Positions 7,197 to 15,284 of a stretch of 25,684 bases of DNA are shown here, piece after piece. Within the stretch, counting starts at the first letter, position 1. Each line of letters starts with the position of its first letter. Both the position numbers and the translations under genes were made by a program. The stretch comes from an uncultured Gemmatimonadota bacterium (GTDB lineage: Bacteria > Gemmatimonadota > Gemmatimonadetes > Gemmatimonadales > Gemmatimonadaceae), in contig CAMLDY010000033.1 of NCBI GenBank assembly GCA_946478895.1, positions 1 through 25,684 on the forward strand, written 5' to 3'. The notes beneath the pieces were generated by a model. That model did no database searches. It was not told the DNA's origin and saw only the letters and a program-made list of their open reading frames with translations.

Positions 7197-8609
7197 ATGA
7201 TCGACCCAGAAAAGGATGAGGGCGCGGGAATCCGCAAATACTCCCACCGATTGCTCGCCCTTGCCGCAATCACGGCGCTCGTTGCTTGCGGCAAGACCGA
7301 CAACACCGGATCCGACAGCACGTCCGCGGCAAGCAGCACTCAGGCGGCGTCGAGCGTCGCGTGCGCGAAGGACAACGGAGGGATTACTCTGCCCGAGGGT
7401 TTCTGCGCTACCGTCTTCGCCGATACGCTCGGACACGCCAGGCACCTCGTCGCCGCCCCCAACGGAACGGTGTACGTCAACACCTGGAGCGGTTCGTACT
7501 ACAGCGGCCCGACTCACGCCGGCGGATTCCTCGTCGCGCTGCGTGACACCAACAACGACGGCAACGCCGACATCATCAAGCGGTTTGGTCCCACAGCGAG
7601 CCAGAACAACGGCGGCGGCACCGGCATCGGTCTCTTCAGTGGTGGACTCTACGCGGAGGAGGGCGACTCGGTCTCCAAGCGAATCGTCCGCTACGCAATC
7701 TCCACCGACAGCATGACGCCGAGCGGGACCGGGTCACAGATCGTCGTCAACGGGCTGCCCGCCAACGGCGACCACCCGATGCATCCCTTCGTCATCACTT
7801 CAGGCGGCGACATCTACATGGACGTCGGGTCGGCGACCAACTCCTGCCAGGTGAAAAATCGAACCCTTAACTCACCAGGCAATAACCCTTGCACCGAGCT
7901 GCAGACCCGCGGTGGGATCTGGCGCTACGATGCGAACAAAACGAATCAGAAGTTCTCGCCCGCCGAGCGTTACGCGACGGGAATCCGCAACGCCGTCGGC
8001 ATCGCACTCGATGGCAGCGGTCAGCTCTACTCGACCATGCACGGTCGGGATCAGCTTTACGACAACTGGCCGAAGCTCTATACGCCGACACAAGGCCAGA
8101 ACCTTCCGGCCGAGGAGCTGCTCAAGATCGACAAAGGCGCCGATTACGGCTGGCCGTACTGTTACTACGACAACGTTCAGCAGAAGCTGGTGCAGGCACC
8201 GGAATACGGCGGAGATGGCAAGAAGGTCGGCAACTGCGCGTCCAAGAAAGCTCCGGTTGCGTTCTTCCCCGCTCACTGGGCACCGGATGGATTGCTGATC
8301 TACACCGCCAATCAGTTCCCGGCCCATTACCAGAACGGCGCGTTCGTCGCGTTTCACGGGTCGTGGAACCGCGCGCCCGGCCCGCAACAGGGTTATCTGG
8401 TTGCCTTCGTGCCCTTCAGCGGCGGCAAGCCCGCAGACCCAGCCAAGTACGAGGTTTTCGCGGATGGTTTTGCGGGCGGTACCAAGGATCCCGACCGCGC
8501 GGCACACCGCCCGACGGGTCTGGCCCAGGGTCCGGACGGGGCGCTCTACATAGCGGACGACAAGGGCGGCCGGGTGTGGAAGGTTGTCTATAAAGGTTCC
8601 ACGAAATAG
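7197..8609 (+). CDS. PQQ-type sorbosone/glucose dehydrogenase-like beta-propeller lipoprotein
   Basis: This 470-aa protein belongs to the glucose/sorbosone dehydrogenase family: a six-bladed beta-propeller, often PQQ-dependent, oxidising sugars on the outer side of the inner membrane. I chose the ATG at 7197 because GAGGAA (7188-7193) precedes it. The longer frame, starting at a GTG at 7143, would overlap the upstream gene. The leader ends in LVAC with Cys31, a good lipobox, followed by a Ser/Thr-rich linker. Family hallmarks include RHLVAAPNGTVYVNTW, LRDTNNDGNADI, YATGIRNAVGIALD, ADYGWPYCYYDN, FVAFHGSWNRAPGPQQGY and HRPTGLAQGPDGALYIADD near the C-terminus. Substrate and electron acceptor cannot be read from the sequence, and no pqq biosynthesis genes are nearby. 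Confidence 0.9.
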   Translation: MIDPEKDEGAGIRKYSHRLLALAAITALVACGKTDNTGSDSTSAASSTQAASSVACAKDNGGITLPEGFCATVFADTLGHARHLVAAPNGTVYVNTWSGSYYSGPTHAGGFLVALRDTNNDGNADIIKRFGPTASQNNGGGTGIGLFSGGLYAEEGDSVSKRIVRYAISTDSMTPSGTGSQIVVNGLPANGDHPMHPFVITSGGDIYMDVGSATNSCQVKNRTLNSPGNNPCTELQTRGGIWRYDANKTNQKFSPAERYATGIRNAVGIALDGSGQLYSTMHGRDQLYDNWPKLYTPTQGQNLPAEELLKIDKGADYGWPYCYYDNVQQKLVQAPEYGGDGKKVGNCASKKAPVAFFPAHWAPDGLLIYTANQFPAHYQNGAFVAFHGSWNRAPGPQQGYLVAFVPFSGGKPADPAKYEVFADGFAGGTKDPDRAAHRPTGLAQGPDGALYIADDKGGRVWKVVYKGSTK

Positions 8610-8617
8610 CGGGTTCC

Positions 8618-8633
8618 GGGGCGTAACCGCCCC
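8618..8633 (+). terminator. Possible small stem-loop after the dehydrogenase gene
   Basis: A 6-bp perfect GC stem (GGGGCG/CGCCCC) with a TAAC loop begins nine bases after the stop codon at 8609. There is no T-tract, so an intrinsic terminator is not established. It could instead be a 3' mRNA end-stabilising hairpin. Confidence 0.35.
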
Positions 8634-8662
8634 TCCGGCCTGTCGTCTAGGTAGTAGGAAAT

Positions 8663-8690
8663 GCGGCGATCCGAAGCACTGGGTCGCCGC
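8663..8690 (+). other. Intergenic hairpin upstream of lipoprotein gene
   Basis: A 10-bp stem (GCGGCGATCC at 8663-8672, GGGTCGCCGC at 8681-8690, one G-U pair) encloses an 8-base loop. It lies 30 bases before the start codon of the lipoprotein gene at 8720 and is not followed by T residues. It could be a factor-dependent terminator of the upstream gene or part of the 5' leader of the downstream gene. Confidence 0.5.
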
Positions 8691-8719
8691 TGCCACATCT
8701 ACCTGCAAAGGACAACCAA

Positions 8720-9433
8720 ATGAGTACCATTTCGCGGTTTTCGACGCGTGGCATTGCGAGCCTGGGGCTCGCCGGAGCGATTTCGGCCGGCCTCCTCGGC
8801 TGCGGCGGCGGCCACCATCTGGCCGAGTATCCGTTCTCGAGCCGGACCCTCGCGGTGGTGTACATCGCGCCGCCGTCGCCCGAGCTGCTCACGAGCTACT
8901 ACGACCTCACCAATTCGCAGAACCCCCTCGAGGCGGTTGTGCGCGCCGGTGCTGACGTTGCACGCGAACGCGAAGGCCGTCGCGCGAATGCGCGCCTCGA
9001 CAGCGCGGCTGACCGCATCGACATCCCGGCGGTGCTCGCGCAGCGCACCCTGACCCGGGCGAGCAGGTATCTCGGCACACGTCCCAGCACCGACGAGAAT
9101 CAGGCGGATTACCTGATGGAGGTGCGGATGGAACGCTTCGGGATCAACGCCAAGGCCGACGAGGCCGCCTACCTGTTCACTTTCGCGGAAGCGGTGCTGA
9201 TCGACCGGCGCACCGGACGGGAGATCTGGAACGTCAACGTCCACGGACGCGATCGGCTCACGCCGTACGTCGAAAGCACCAGCCGCATTCCTGGATCGGT
9301 GATAACCGCCGGCACCCTCGGCAGCGTCAGTGTCGCCGATTTTCAGGACGCGCTCAACCAGCTGATGGACTACTCGTCCAATCTCATCACCGACGAGCTG
9401 CGGGCGGCGCTGCGGGACGTCAGGAACAAGTAG
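8720..9433 (+). CDS. Lipoprotein of unknown function
   Basis: The 237-aa product has a clear lipoprotein signal peptide: positive N-terminus, hydrophobic core, and lipobox LLGC with Cys28. It is therefore exported and lipidated. The ATG is preceded by AAAGGA (8707-8712). The mature part begins with a strand-rich section (SSRTLAVVYIAPP) and contains a segment with many Arg/Glu/Ala residues (about 70-95). Its second half (QADYLMEVRMERFGI, AVLIDRRTGREIWNVNVHG) resembles the general pattern of envelope lipoproteins that compare or combine trait values, such as LptE- or LpoB-like folds. I cannot name a family. The RTGREIWN segment is a pattern seen in several such lipoproteins. No neighbour reveals its job. 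Confidence 0.8.
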   Translation: MSTISRFSTRGIASLGLAGAISAGLLGCGGGHHLAEYPFSSRTLAVVYIAPPSPELLTSYYDLTNSQNPLEAVVRAGADVAREREGRRANARLDSAADRIDIPAVLAQRTLTRASRYLGTRPSTDENQADYLMEVRMERFGINAKADEAAYLFTFAEAVLIDRRTGREIWNVNVHGRDRLTPYVESTSRIPGSVITAGTLGSVSVADFQDALNQLMDYSSNLITDELRAALRDVRNK

Positions 9434-9473
9434 CTTCGGTCGCGCGGGGTATCACGCGTCTGGTATCGCGCAG

Positions 9474-9501
9474 CTAGAATCGCGCGCCTAGAACCGCGCG
9501 C
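9474..9501. repeat. 14-bp tandem duplication at a stop codon
   Basis: CTAGAATCGCGCGC (9474-9487) is followed directly by CTAGAACCGCGCGC (9488-9501), differing at one base. The second copy contains the stop codon and last codons of the minus-strand dioxygenase. The first copy lies just beyond it and would encode a similar Ala-Arg-stop-like ending. It looks like a recent slippage duplication with no evident function. Confidence 0.75.
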
Positions 9502-10447
9502 CTGATTCAGTCGGCGGTTTGATCGCCGGCAGCGCCGCCTCGATTTCGGTGCGCTGCGCTTCGAGCCACGGTGGCAATACGAGGTGCTCGCCGAGGGTCG
9601 CCGGATCCTCGTCGATCGCGAAACCTGGTCCATCGGTAGCGATCTCGAAAAGAACTCCACCGGGCTCGAGGAAATAGACCGACTTGAACCAGAAGCGGTC
9701 GATCACCTCGGTCGGGCGCCGGCGTGCCCGCTCGATGCGCTCCCGCACCGCGAGCTCCGTACTCTCGTCCGGCACACGCCACGCGACGTGGTGAACGCCG
9801 CCGGTGCCCCATCTGCCGCGTTCGGCATCGGCTATCTCACGAATCTCCAGGTACCTGCCCGACCCTGCCGGTCCGAGTCCAAAGCCCCACCACTCGCCTT
9901 CCTTGCCGAGGTCGACGAAGCCGAGAACGCCGGTGAGAAAAGAGGCAGTGAGCGCGAGATCGCGCTCCCAGAGCCGCACCGAATGCAGTCCGCGAACCTG
10001 CTTCTCGGCCGGCACCGGACCGTCGCGCCACGGCGTGAATTCACGATCGTCGGCGGTCTCATGCAGCGTGAGCGGGAGCCCATGCGGATCGGTGAACGGA
10101 AGCGCTACGGAGCCGCGGCGCGTCTCGACGGTGCCCGTGACGACGCCGTGCTCTTGCAGTCGCTCGCTCCAGTAATCGGCTGTGCCCACCGGGATTGCGA
10201 GCGACACCTCCATCGAGAGCCCGACGCCCGGCTTCGCCGGCGCCATCTCCGGCCAGGGAAAGAACGTGATGTCGGTTCCGGGATGACCATCGCCATCGGC
10301 GTAGAAGAGGTGATAAGTACCCGGGGAATCCTGGTTGACGCTTTTTTTCACCAGGCGCATGCCGAGAACGCCGGAATAGAAATCGACGTTTTCCTGCGCA
10401 TCGCCCGCGATGCACGTGACGTGATGAAGACCGGTGATGGCTGCCAT
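9488..10447 (-). CDS. Ring-cleaving dioxygenase, VOC superfamily (MhqO/MhqA-like)
   Basis: This 319-aa protein has two vicinal-oxygen-chelate modules. Module 1 is about residues 5-135 (LHHVTCIAGDAQENVDFY, PGTDITFFPWP) and module 2 about 150-280 (GLHSVRLWERD, VHHVAWRVPDE, PGGVLFEIATDGPGF). Likely metal ligands are a His of the residue 8/9 pair or the His 219/220 pair, and Glu268 in FEIATD. The family includes hydroquinone- and catechol-type dioxygenases induced by quinones in Bacillus (MhqO, MhqA), which open the ring of hydroquinone-like compounds with Fe(II) and O2. The start ATG lies just downstream, on the minus strand, of a palindromic intergenic element (10476-10496). The gene is divergent from a CoA ligase, and the pair may share control. 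Substrate is inferred only at family level. Confidence 0.9.
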   Translation of the reverse strand: MAAITGLHHVTCIAGDAQENVDFYSGVLGMRLVKKSVNQDSPGTYHLFYADGDGHPGTDITFFPWPEMAPAKPGVGLSMEVSLAIPVGTADYWSERLQEHGVVTGTVETRRGSVALPFTDPHGLPLTLHETADDREFTPWRDGPVPAEKQVRGLHSVRLWERDLALTASFLTGVLGFVDLGKEGEWWGFGLGPAGSGRYLEIREIADAERGRWGTGGVHHVAWRVPDESTELAVRERIERARRRPTEVIDRFWFKSVYFLEPGGVLFEIATDGPGFAIDEDPATLGEHLVLPPWLEAQRTEIEAALPAIKPPTESGARF

Positions 10448-10475
10448 GGCTTGCCTGGGTTGAGCGTTGGAATTA

Positions 10476-10496
10476 CTACGTAGCTGTACGTACAGC
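10476..10496. promoter_or_regulatory. Double palindrome, candidate repressor operator
   Basis: Two overlapping perfect palindromes, CTACGTAG (10476-10483) and GCTGTACGTACAGC (10483-10496), share the core TACGTA. Their centres are exactly 10 bp apart, about one DNA turn. They lie between the divergent dioxygenase (start 10447) and CoA ligase (start 10586). This resembles sites bound by TetR- or MarR-type dimers, some of which bind as pairs. No regulator gene is present in the window, so the binding protein is unknown. Confidence 0.5.
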
Positions 10497-10573
10497 GTAT
10501 CCGGTCCGGCGTGCGCAGGTTGAGTGAGGGTTGCACGACGTCGACCCTACCAGATGAGTGTAGCTGGCGAGTC

Positions 10574-10580
10574 AAGGAGG
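10574..10580 (+). promoter_or_regulatory. Strong Shine-Dalgarno site
   Basis: AAGGAGG lies five bases before the ATG at 10586. It fixes the start of the CoA ligase and excludes the longer reading frame from 10511. Confidence 0.9.
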
Positions 10581-10585
10581 CCGCA

Positions 10586-12316
10586 ATGACCGCACCGAGA
10601 TGGCTGGACAACTACGACGACGGCGTCCCGTCGTCGCTCGCACCCTACCCCGAACGCAGTCTCAACGACTATCTCAGAGAGGCTGCCGGCCGGTGGCCCG
10701 ACCGCCCCGCCCTGTTGTTCAAGGGCGCCTCGATCAGCTACCTGAAGCTCGAACAGCAAAGCGATGCGCTCGCGGCCGCGTTCGAGGAAATAGGGATCAG
10801 GCGCGGGGATCGTGTCGCGCTCTGTCTCCCCAACTGCCCGCAATTCCTCGTTGCCGAGTTCGCGGCGTGGAAGATTGGCGCCATCGCTTGCCCATTCAAT
10901 CCGACCTACAGCGAGCGCGAGATGGCAGACGCGCTGCGCGCGACGGGCGCTGAAACCGTGATCGTGCTCAATCGCTTCTACAGCCGAATCAAAAGCATCC
11001 AGAGCCGCACGGCGGTGAAACGCGTCGTGACGACCGGAATCAAGGAATACCTGCCGTGGCAGCTCCGGCTCGGATACACGCTTCTTAAAGAAAAGCAGGA
11101 AGGCGAGCGCATCACGGTCGATCGGGCAGATTTCAGGCTGTCGGCACTCTTGCGGACGCGCCGGGGCCGGGCCCCGCGCGGCGGCGGTGCGGTGCTGGAC
11201 GAGCCGGCCGTCATTCTGATGAGTGGAGGCACCACCGGCACGCCAAAAGGCGTTGTCGGATCGCATCGCGGAATGATCATCGCCGGCCACCAGCTTCAGG
11301 CGTGGCTAAGTCCCGCGATGGCCCCCTGGACCGATACCATAATGCTGCCGCTGCCCCTCTTTCACACCTATGGCAACACCGGGGTGCAGAGCCTGGCCTT
11401 CATCAATCACAATCCGATCGCGCTGGTTCCAAATCCGCGCGATCTGCGCGAGTTCCTGAAGGACATCATGACCGTCAAGCCGGCGTTCATCTGCACCGTT
11501 CCAACGCTGCTCAACGGCATCATGAACCATCCGATGGCTCGCCAGGGTAAGGTCGATTTCCGATCCATCAAGCTTTGCTTCTCCGGCGCAGCACCTCTGA
11601 TGGCCGAGACCAGGAAACGATTCGAGGATCTCACCGGCGGCGTGATCGTCGAGGGCTACTCACTAACCGAGGCGCAGATGGCAGTCATCGCCAACCCGGT
11701 ACGTGGGGAGAAGAAGGTCGGCTCGGTGGGCATGCCGTTGCCTGACGTGCACGTCGAAATCGTCGATGATGACGGAGCTCCGTTGGGAGTCGGAGAAGTC
11801 GGCGAGATCGTGATCAGCGCGCCCCAGTTGATGCAGGGATACTGGGAGCAGCCGGAGCAGACCGGTGAGATGGTTCGCGCCGGCGAAAGCGGTGAGCGAC
11901 TGCTCTACACCGGCGACCTCGGCTACATGGACGAAGACGGGTACGTCTTCATCGTCGACCGCAAGAAGGATCTGATCAAGACCTGCGGCTTCCAGGTCTG
12001 GCCGCGCGAGATTGAAGAGGTTTTGTCCGCGCATCCCTCGGTCGCCGAATGCGGAGTCGTCGGCCTCGCCGACGAGATGCGCGGGGAGATCGTGAAAGCG
12101 TGGATCGTGCTGCGCTCGAACAGTTCGGCTACACCGTCAGAGCTCAAGGCGTTTTGTCGCGACCGACTGGTGCACTACAAGGTGCCGGCGAAGTACGAAT
12201 TCGTCAGCGAGCTCCCAAAGACTCAAGTCGGGAAAGTGCTGCGGCGAGTGCTGCGCGAGGAGAGCGATCGATCCCCGGCGGTCGAGGAAGCAGAGACCAC
12301 CGTGCAAGCGCGGTGA
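10586..12316 (+). CDS. Long-chain fatty acid/aryl-CoA ligase (AMP-forming, FadD-like)
   Basis: This 576-aa ANL-superfamily enzyme makes acyl-CoA from a carboxylic acid, ATP and CoA via an acyl-adenylate. The P-loop motif SGGTTGTPKG is at residues 213-222. Next come GYSLTEAQ (adenine/Mg motif), YTGDLGYMDEDGY with Asp444, DRKKDLIKTCGFQVWPREIE (hinge and CoA-binding region), and PKTQVGKVLRR with the adenylation lysine at 550. Length and motif order fit FadD-type ligases. The ATG is set by a strong ribosome binding site (10574-10580). It is divergent from a ring-cleaving dioxygenase, so aromatic or fatty-acid substrates are both possible. It converges on thrS with only three bases between stop codons. 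Confidence 0.93.
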   Translation: MTAPRWLDNYDDGVPSSLAPYPERSLNDYLREAAGRWPDRPALLFKGASISYLKLEQQSDALAAAFEEIGIRRGDRVALCLPNCPQFLVAEFAAWKIGAIACPFNPTYSEREMADALRATGAETVIVLNRFYSRIKSIQSRTAVKRVVTTGIKEYLPWQLRLGYTLLKEKQEGERITVDRADFRLSALLRTRRGRAPRGGGAVLDEPAVILMSGGTTGTPKGVVGSHRGMIIAGHQLQAWLSPAMAPWTDTIMLPLPLFHTYGNTGVQSLAFINHNPIALVPNPRDLREFLKDIMTVKPAFICTVPTLLNGIMNHPMARQGKVDFRSIKLCFSGAAPLMAETRKRFEDLTGGVIVEGYSLTEAQMAVIANPVRGEKKVGSVGMPLPDVHVEIVDDDGAPLGVGEVGEIVISAPQLMQGYWEQPEQTGEMVRAGESGERLLYTGDLGYMDEDGYVFIVDRKKDLIKTCGFQVWPREIEEVLSAHPSVAECGVVGLADEMRGEIVKAWIVLRSNSSATPSELKAFCRDRLVHYKVPAKYEFVSELPKTQVGKVLRRVLREESDRSPAVEEAETTVQAR

Positions 12317-12319
12317 CGC

Positions 12320-14236
12320 CTAGGGTTTCAGGGCTCTCGTCGCCAGCTCGTCCTCGAGTCGCGCCGCGAAATCCGCGACAGTCATGATCTCCTGCTTCTT
12401 CCCCGCACCGCGCACGCGCAGGGCGATCGAATCGGCCTCGGCTTCGCGCTTGCCGACTACCGCCATGTACGGAATCTTGTGCACCTCGCCGTCGCGAATG
12501 CGGTAGTTGAGGGTCTCCGACCGGTCGTCGAGATGCGCGCGGACATTCCGCGCCTTCAGTCGGTCGACGACGGAATTGGCGTAGTCCTTCACTTCATCGG
12601 CGATCGGAATCACCCGAACCTGTTCCGGCGCCAGCCACAGCGGAAACGCACCGGCATAATGTTCGATCAATCCGCCGACGAATCTCTCCATCGAGCCGAC
12701 CAGCACGCGATGCAGCATCGTCGGCCGATGCGGGGCGTTGTCGGCGCCGGTGTACTCGAGCCCGAACCGCTCAGGAAGATTGAAGTCGAGCTGCACGGTC
12801 GGTCCCTGCCACTTGCGGCCGATGGCGTCGATCAGCTTGAAATCCAGCTTCGGTCCGTAAAAGGCACCGCCGCCCTCGTCATAGGTGAACGGCTGGCCGC
12901 GTCGAGTGAGAACGTCCGCTAAAGTCCTCTCCGCCTCCTTCCATCGCTCGGGACTGCCGAGCGCCTTCTCCGGCCGGGTCGCCAGCTCGATGGTGTACGG
13001 ATAGCCGAAGGTGTTGAGCATCTCGTCGCAGAGATCCAGCAACCGCTCGATCTCCGATGGCACCTGATCCAGAGTACAGAAGATGTGGGCGTCGTCCTGG
13101 GTGAAGCCGCGCACGCGCATCATGCCGTGCAGCACCCCGCTGCGCTCGTACCTGTAGACCGCGCCGAATTCGGCGTAGCGGATCGGCAGGTCGCGGTACG
13201 AGCGCTGGTGCGACTGGTAGATGCAGATGTGGCCCGGACAGTTCATCGGCTTGGGGCGGTACCCTGCACCCTCGACGTCCATCGAGCCGAACATGTTCTC
13301 CTTGAAGTTCTCGAGGTGGCCCGAGATCTGGAACAGTTTCTCGCTGACGATGTGCGGGGTGTAAACGAGATCGTATCCGTGCCTGAGAATGAGCCCACGC
13401 TCGTACTCCTCGATCTCGTTGCGGATGATCGCGCCTTTGGGGTGCCACAGAATGAGGCCCGGTCCGACACGTGGATCCGTCGAGTACAGATCGAGCTGCT
13501 GCGCCAGCATTCGGTGGTCGCGGCGCTTCGCCTCCTCGAGCCGGTGCAGATGCGCCTCGAGATCTTCCTTCTTCCAGAACGCTGTGGCGTAGATGCGCTG
13601 CAGCATCTGCCGCCGCTCGTCACCGCGCCAGTACGCGCCGGCGGTGTGCAGCAGCTTGAAGTTCTTAAGATAGGAAGTGTCGGGCACGTGCGGCCCGCGA
13701 CAAAGGTCGATGAACGGACCGTCGGTATAAGTCGAGATGATCTCGTCGTCGGAGAATTCGCCGAGCCGCTCCAGCTTGAGTGGATCGTCGGCGAAGCGCT
13801 TTCGTGCTTCGGGCTGCGACACCTCCTCGCGCACGAACGGATATTTCTCGGCGATCACCTTCTTCATCTCGCCCTCGAACTTCTCGAGGTCTTCGGGAGT
13901 GAACGGCTCCGCTACCTCGAAGTCGTAGTAGAAGCCGTCTTCGATGGCGGGACCGAAGCCGATTTTCGCATCGGGTCGCAGTCGCCGGACAGCGGTGGCG
14001 AGAATGTGCGCGCCGGAGTGCCGGAGAACATCGAGCGACTCTGGATCCTTTTCAGTGAGCACGCGAAAATCGCCGCCTTTACGAAGGGGCGTGGTGAGAT
14101 CGATGATTTCGCCGTCTACCTGGACTGCGATCGCGTCGCGCAGCAGCCGGGGCCCGATTGAAGCGACAACATCGCGAGGCAAAGCGCCTTCGGGAACTTC
14201 ACGGGTGGCGCCGTCGGGAAGCCTCAGCGTCAGCAT
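12320..14236 (-). CDS. thrS: Threonyl-tRNA synthetase
   Basis: This class II synthetase charges tRNA-Thr in the cytoplasm. At 638 aa it has the usual length (E. coli about 642). The order is TGS domain (1-60), editing domain with HSGAH (His73, His77) and LCRGPH (Cys179, His183), catalytic core with MNCPGH (Cys333), motif 2 YRYE (Arg362), DDAHIF (His384), motif 3 region HRPTMLHR (His509), and an anticodon-binding domain. Cys333, His384 and His509 match the three zinc ligands that select threonine. The editing site is therefore intact and serine mischarging can be corrected. I chose the ATG at 14236 because it begins MLTLRLPDG, the TGS start. The frame extends 62 codons further upstream without similarity. 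No good Shine-Dalgarno site precedes the ATG. Confidence 0.97.
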   Translation of the reverse strand: MLTLRLPDGATREVPEGALPRDVVASIGPRLLRDAIAVQVDGEIIDLTTPLRKGGDFRVLTEKDPESLDVLRHSGAHILATAVRRLRPDAKIGFGPAIEDGFYYDFEVAEPFTPEDLEKFEGEMKKVIAEKYPFVREEVSQPEARKRFADDPLKLERLGEFSDDEIISTYTDGPFIDLCRGPHVPDTSYLKNFKLLHTAGAYWRGDERRQMLQRIYATAFWKKEDLEAHLHRLEEAKRRDHRMLAQQLDLYSTDPRVGPGLILWHPKGAIIRNEIEEYERGLILRHGYDLVYTPHIVSEKLFQISGHLENFKENMFGSMDVEGAGYRPKPMNCPGHICIYQSHQRSYRDLPIRYAEFGAVYRYERSGVLHGMMRVRGFTQDDAHIFCTLDQVPSEIERLLDLCDEMLNTFGYPYTIELATRPEKALGSPERWKEAERTLADVLTRRGQPFTYDEGGGAFYGPKLDFKLIDAIGRKWQGPTVQLDFNLPERFGLEYTGADNAPHRPTMLHRVLVGSMERFVGGLIEHYAGAFPLWLAPEQVRVIPIADEVKDYANSVVDRLKARNVRAHLDDRSETLNYRIRDGEVHKIPYMAVVGKREAEADSIALRVRGAGKKQEIMTVADFAARLEDELATRALKP

Positions 14237-14331
14237 TTTTTTGGTATGATTTCGAGTACCGCGGATGGCCTTTATCTTGCTCCCCGTTAAGGTATCGTTT
14301 GCCAATACCCTTCGCCACAGGTTACGACTCC

Positions 14332-15204
14332 ATGCTGCCCTTCCGTTATCGTAACGAGCCCCCGTACATCTACGCCGAAGACGAGGAAGAGTCGTCTTCG
14401 CGAAGCGCGCTTTACATCGCACTCGGAGCCGCTGCCGGCTTCGCTGCCGGTGTGCTGATGGCAGAGCGATTCGGCGGATTCCAGGGGCTGACCGAGCGAA
14501 TCAAGGATACCTTCGGCGGCGGCGGCGAGACGGAGGAAGAGGATTTCGACTACGAGGGTCTGGAGGAGGATGAGTTCGATCCGGACTTTGACGAAGACCT
14601 GGAGACGCCCGAGGCATCGCTGGATGGCGCCGAGGAGCTCGAGGAGCGGGTGCTCGAGGCTTTCAGGAATGATCCGATTCTCAGCGAGCGCGCCGTCGAC
14701 ATCGGCGCCTTAGAGGACGGCATCATCGAGCTAACCGGCTCGGTGAATTCCGATGACGAATCGCATCAGGCGGTCGTGGTCGCGCGCGGTGTTCCAGGCG
14801 TCGACACCGTAGTGAACCGGCTGACGATTCGCGCCGAGGAAGATCTTTTCGACGATGCGGCGCAACGCTACGAGGAGGGTGATGATGCTTTCACCGAGCG
14901 ACACTGGGAGGGCCAACAGGTCGGCACCGGCCGGCGCCGCCAGGGCAGCTCCGACGAAATCGACCGTCACGCCGATCCGCGCACCAAGCTGGAGGACAAA
15001 TCCTTGAAGGAAGACAGGGCATTCATGGCCGCCGCGGAAGACATCCCCGATGCGGCAGAACGACGCAAATCGACCAAGAAAGCGCGGGGCGGCCGCACCG
15101 ATGGCTCACCAGTCGCGCCGAGCGGCGTCCCGAAGGGCGATCATGTCGCCGACCCCGAGCACGCCCCGCCGACCAACGGCGCGCGCGCTCGTCCCACCAC
15201 CTGA
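14332..15204 (+). CDS. Membrane-anchored BON-domain protein
   Basis: The 290-aa protein has an N-terminal TM segment (about residues 25-44, rich in Ala/Gly), followed by a very acidic low-complexity linker (about 66-104, mainly Glu/Asp). A BON domain lies at about 102-168, including GIIELTGSVNSDDESHQAV and PGVDTVVNRLTI. The C-terminal third is charged and disordered, changing from acidic to Lys/Arg/Pro-rich. BON domains bind phospholipid or peptidoglycan-associated surfaces in envelope proteins such as OsmY. The ATG at 14332 is chosen because the upstream extension is the reverse strand of thrS. No Shine-Dalgarno site is seen. A TTGCCA (14299-14304)/TTACGA (14322-14327) pair with 17-bp spacing would place the transcription start at or near the ATG, so a leaderless mRNA is possible (weak). 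Confidence 0.82.
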   Translation: MLPFRYRNEPPYIYAEDEEESSSRSALYIALGAAAGFAAGVLMAERFGGFQGLTERIKDTFGGGGETEEEDFDYEGLEEDEFDPDFDEDLETPEASLDGAEELEERVLEAFRNDPILSERAVDIGALEDGIIELTGSVNSDDESHQAVVVARGVPGVDTVVNRLTIRAEEDLFDDAAQRYEEGDDAFTERHWEGQQVGTGRRRQGSSDEIDRHADPRTKLEDKSLKEDRAFMAAAEDIPDAAERRKSTKKARGGRTDGSPVAPSGVPKGDHVADPEHAPPTNGARARPTT

Positions 15205-15227
15205 TTTTCAGCGGTAGTCACACCTTG

Positions 15228-15255
15228 CGCGGGTAGGACTTCGGTCTTACCCGCG
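15228..15255 (+). other. UUCG-capped hairpin before valS
   Basis: A 12-bp stem (CGCGGGTAGGAC at 15228-15239, GTCTTACCCGCG at 15244-15255, one G-U pair) closes a TTCG tetraloop. It lies 24 bases after the BON gene stop and 30 bases before the valS ATG. No T-tract follows on the plus strand, so it may be a rho-independent-like terminator lacking U residues, an mRNA 3'-end stabiliser, or a valS leader element. Confidence 0.65.
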
Positions 15256-15284
15256 AAAATGGCGCCCGTTAACTTGCGCCGTAG

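Noticed and set aside
14237..14331. Regulatory RNA (T-box or riboswitch) upstream of thrS
   Set aside because: The divergent gap is only 95 bases. I see no specifier/antiterminator structure, T-box sequence or terminator-antiterminator pair.
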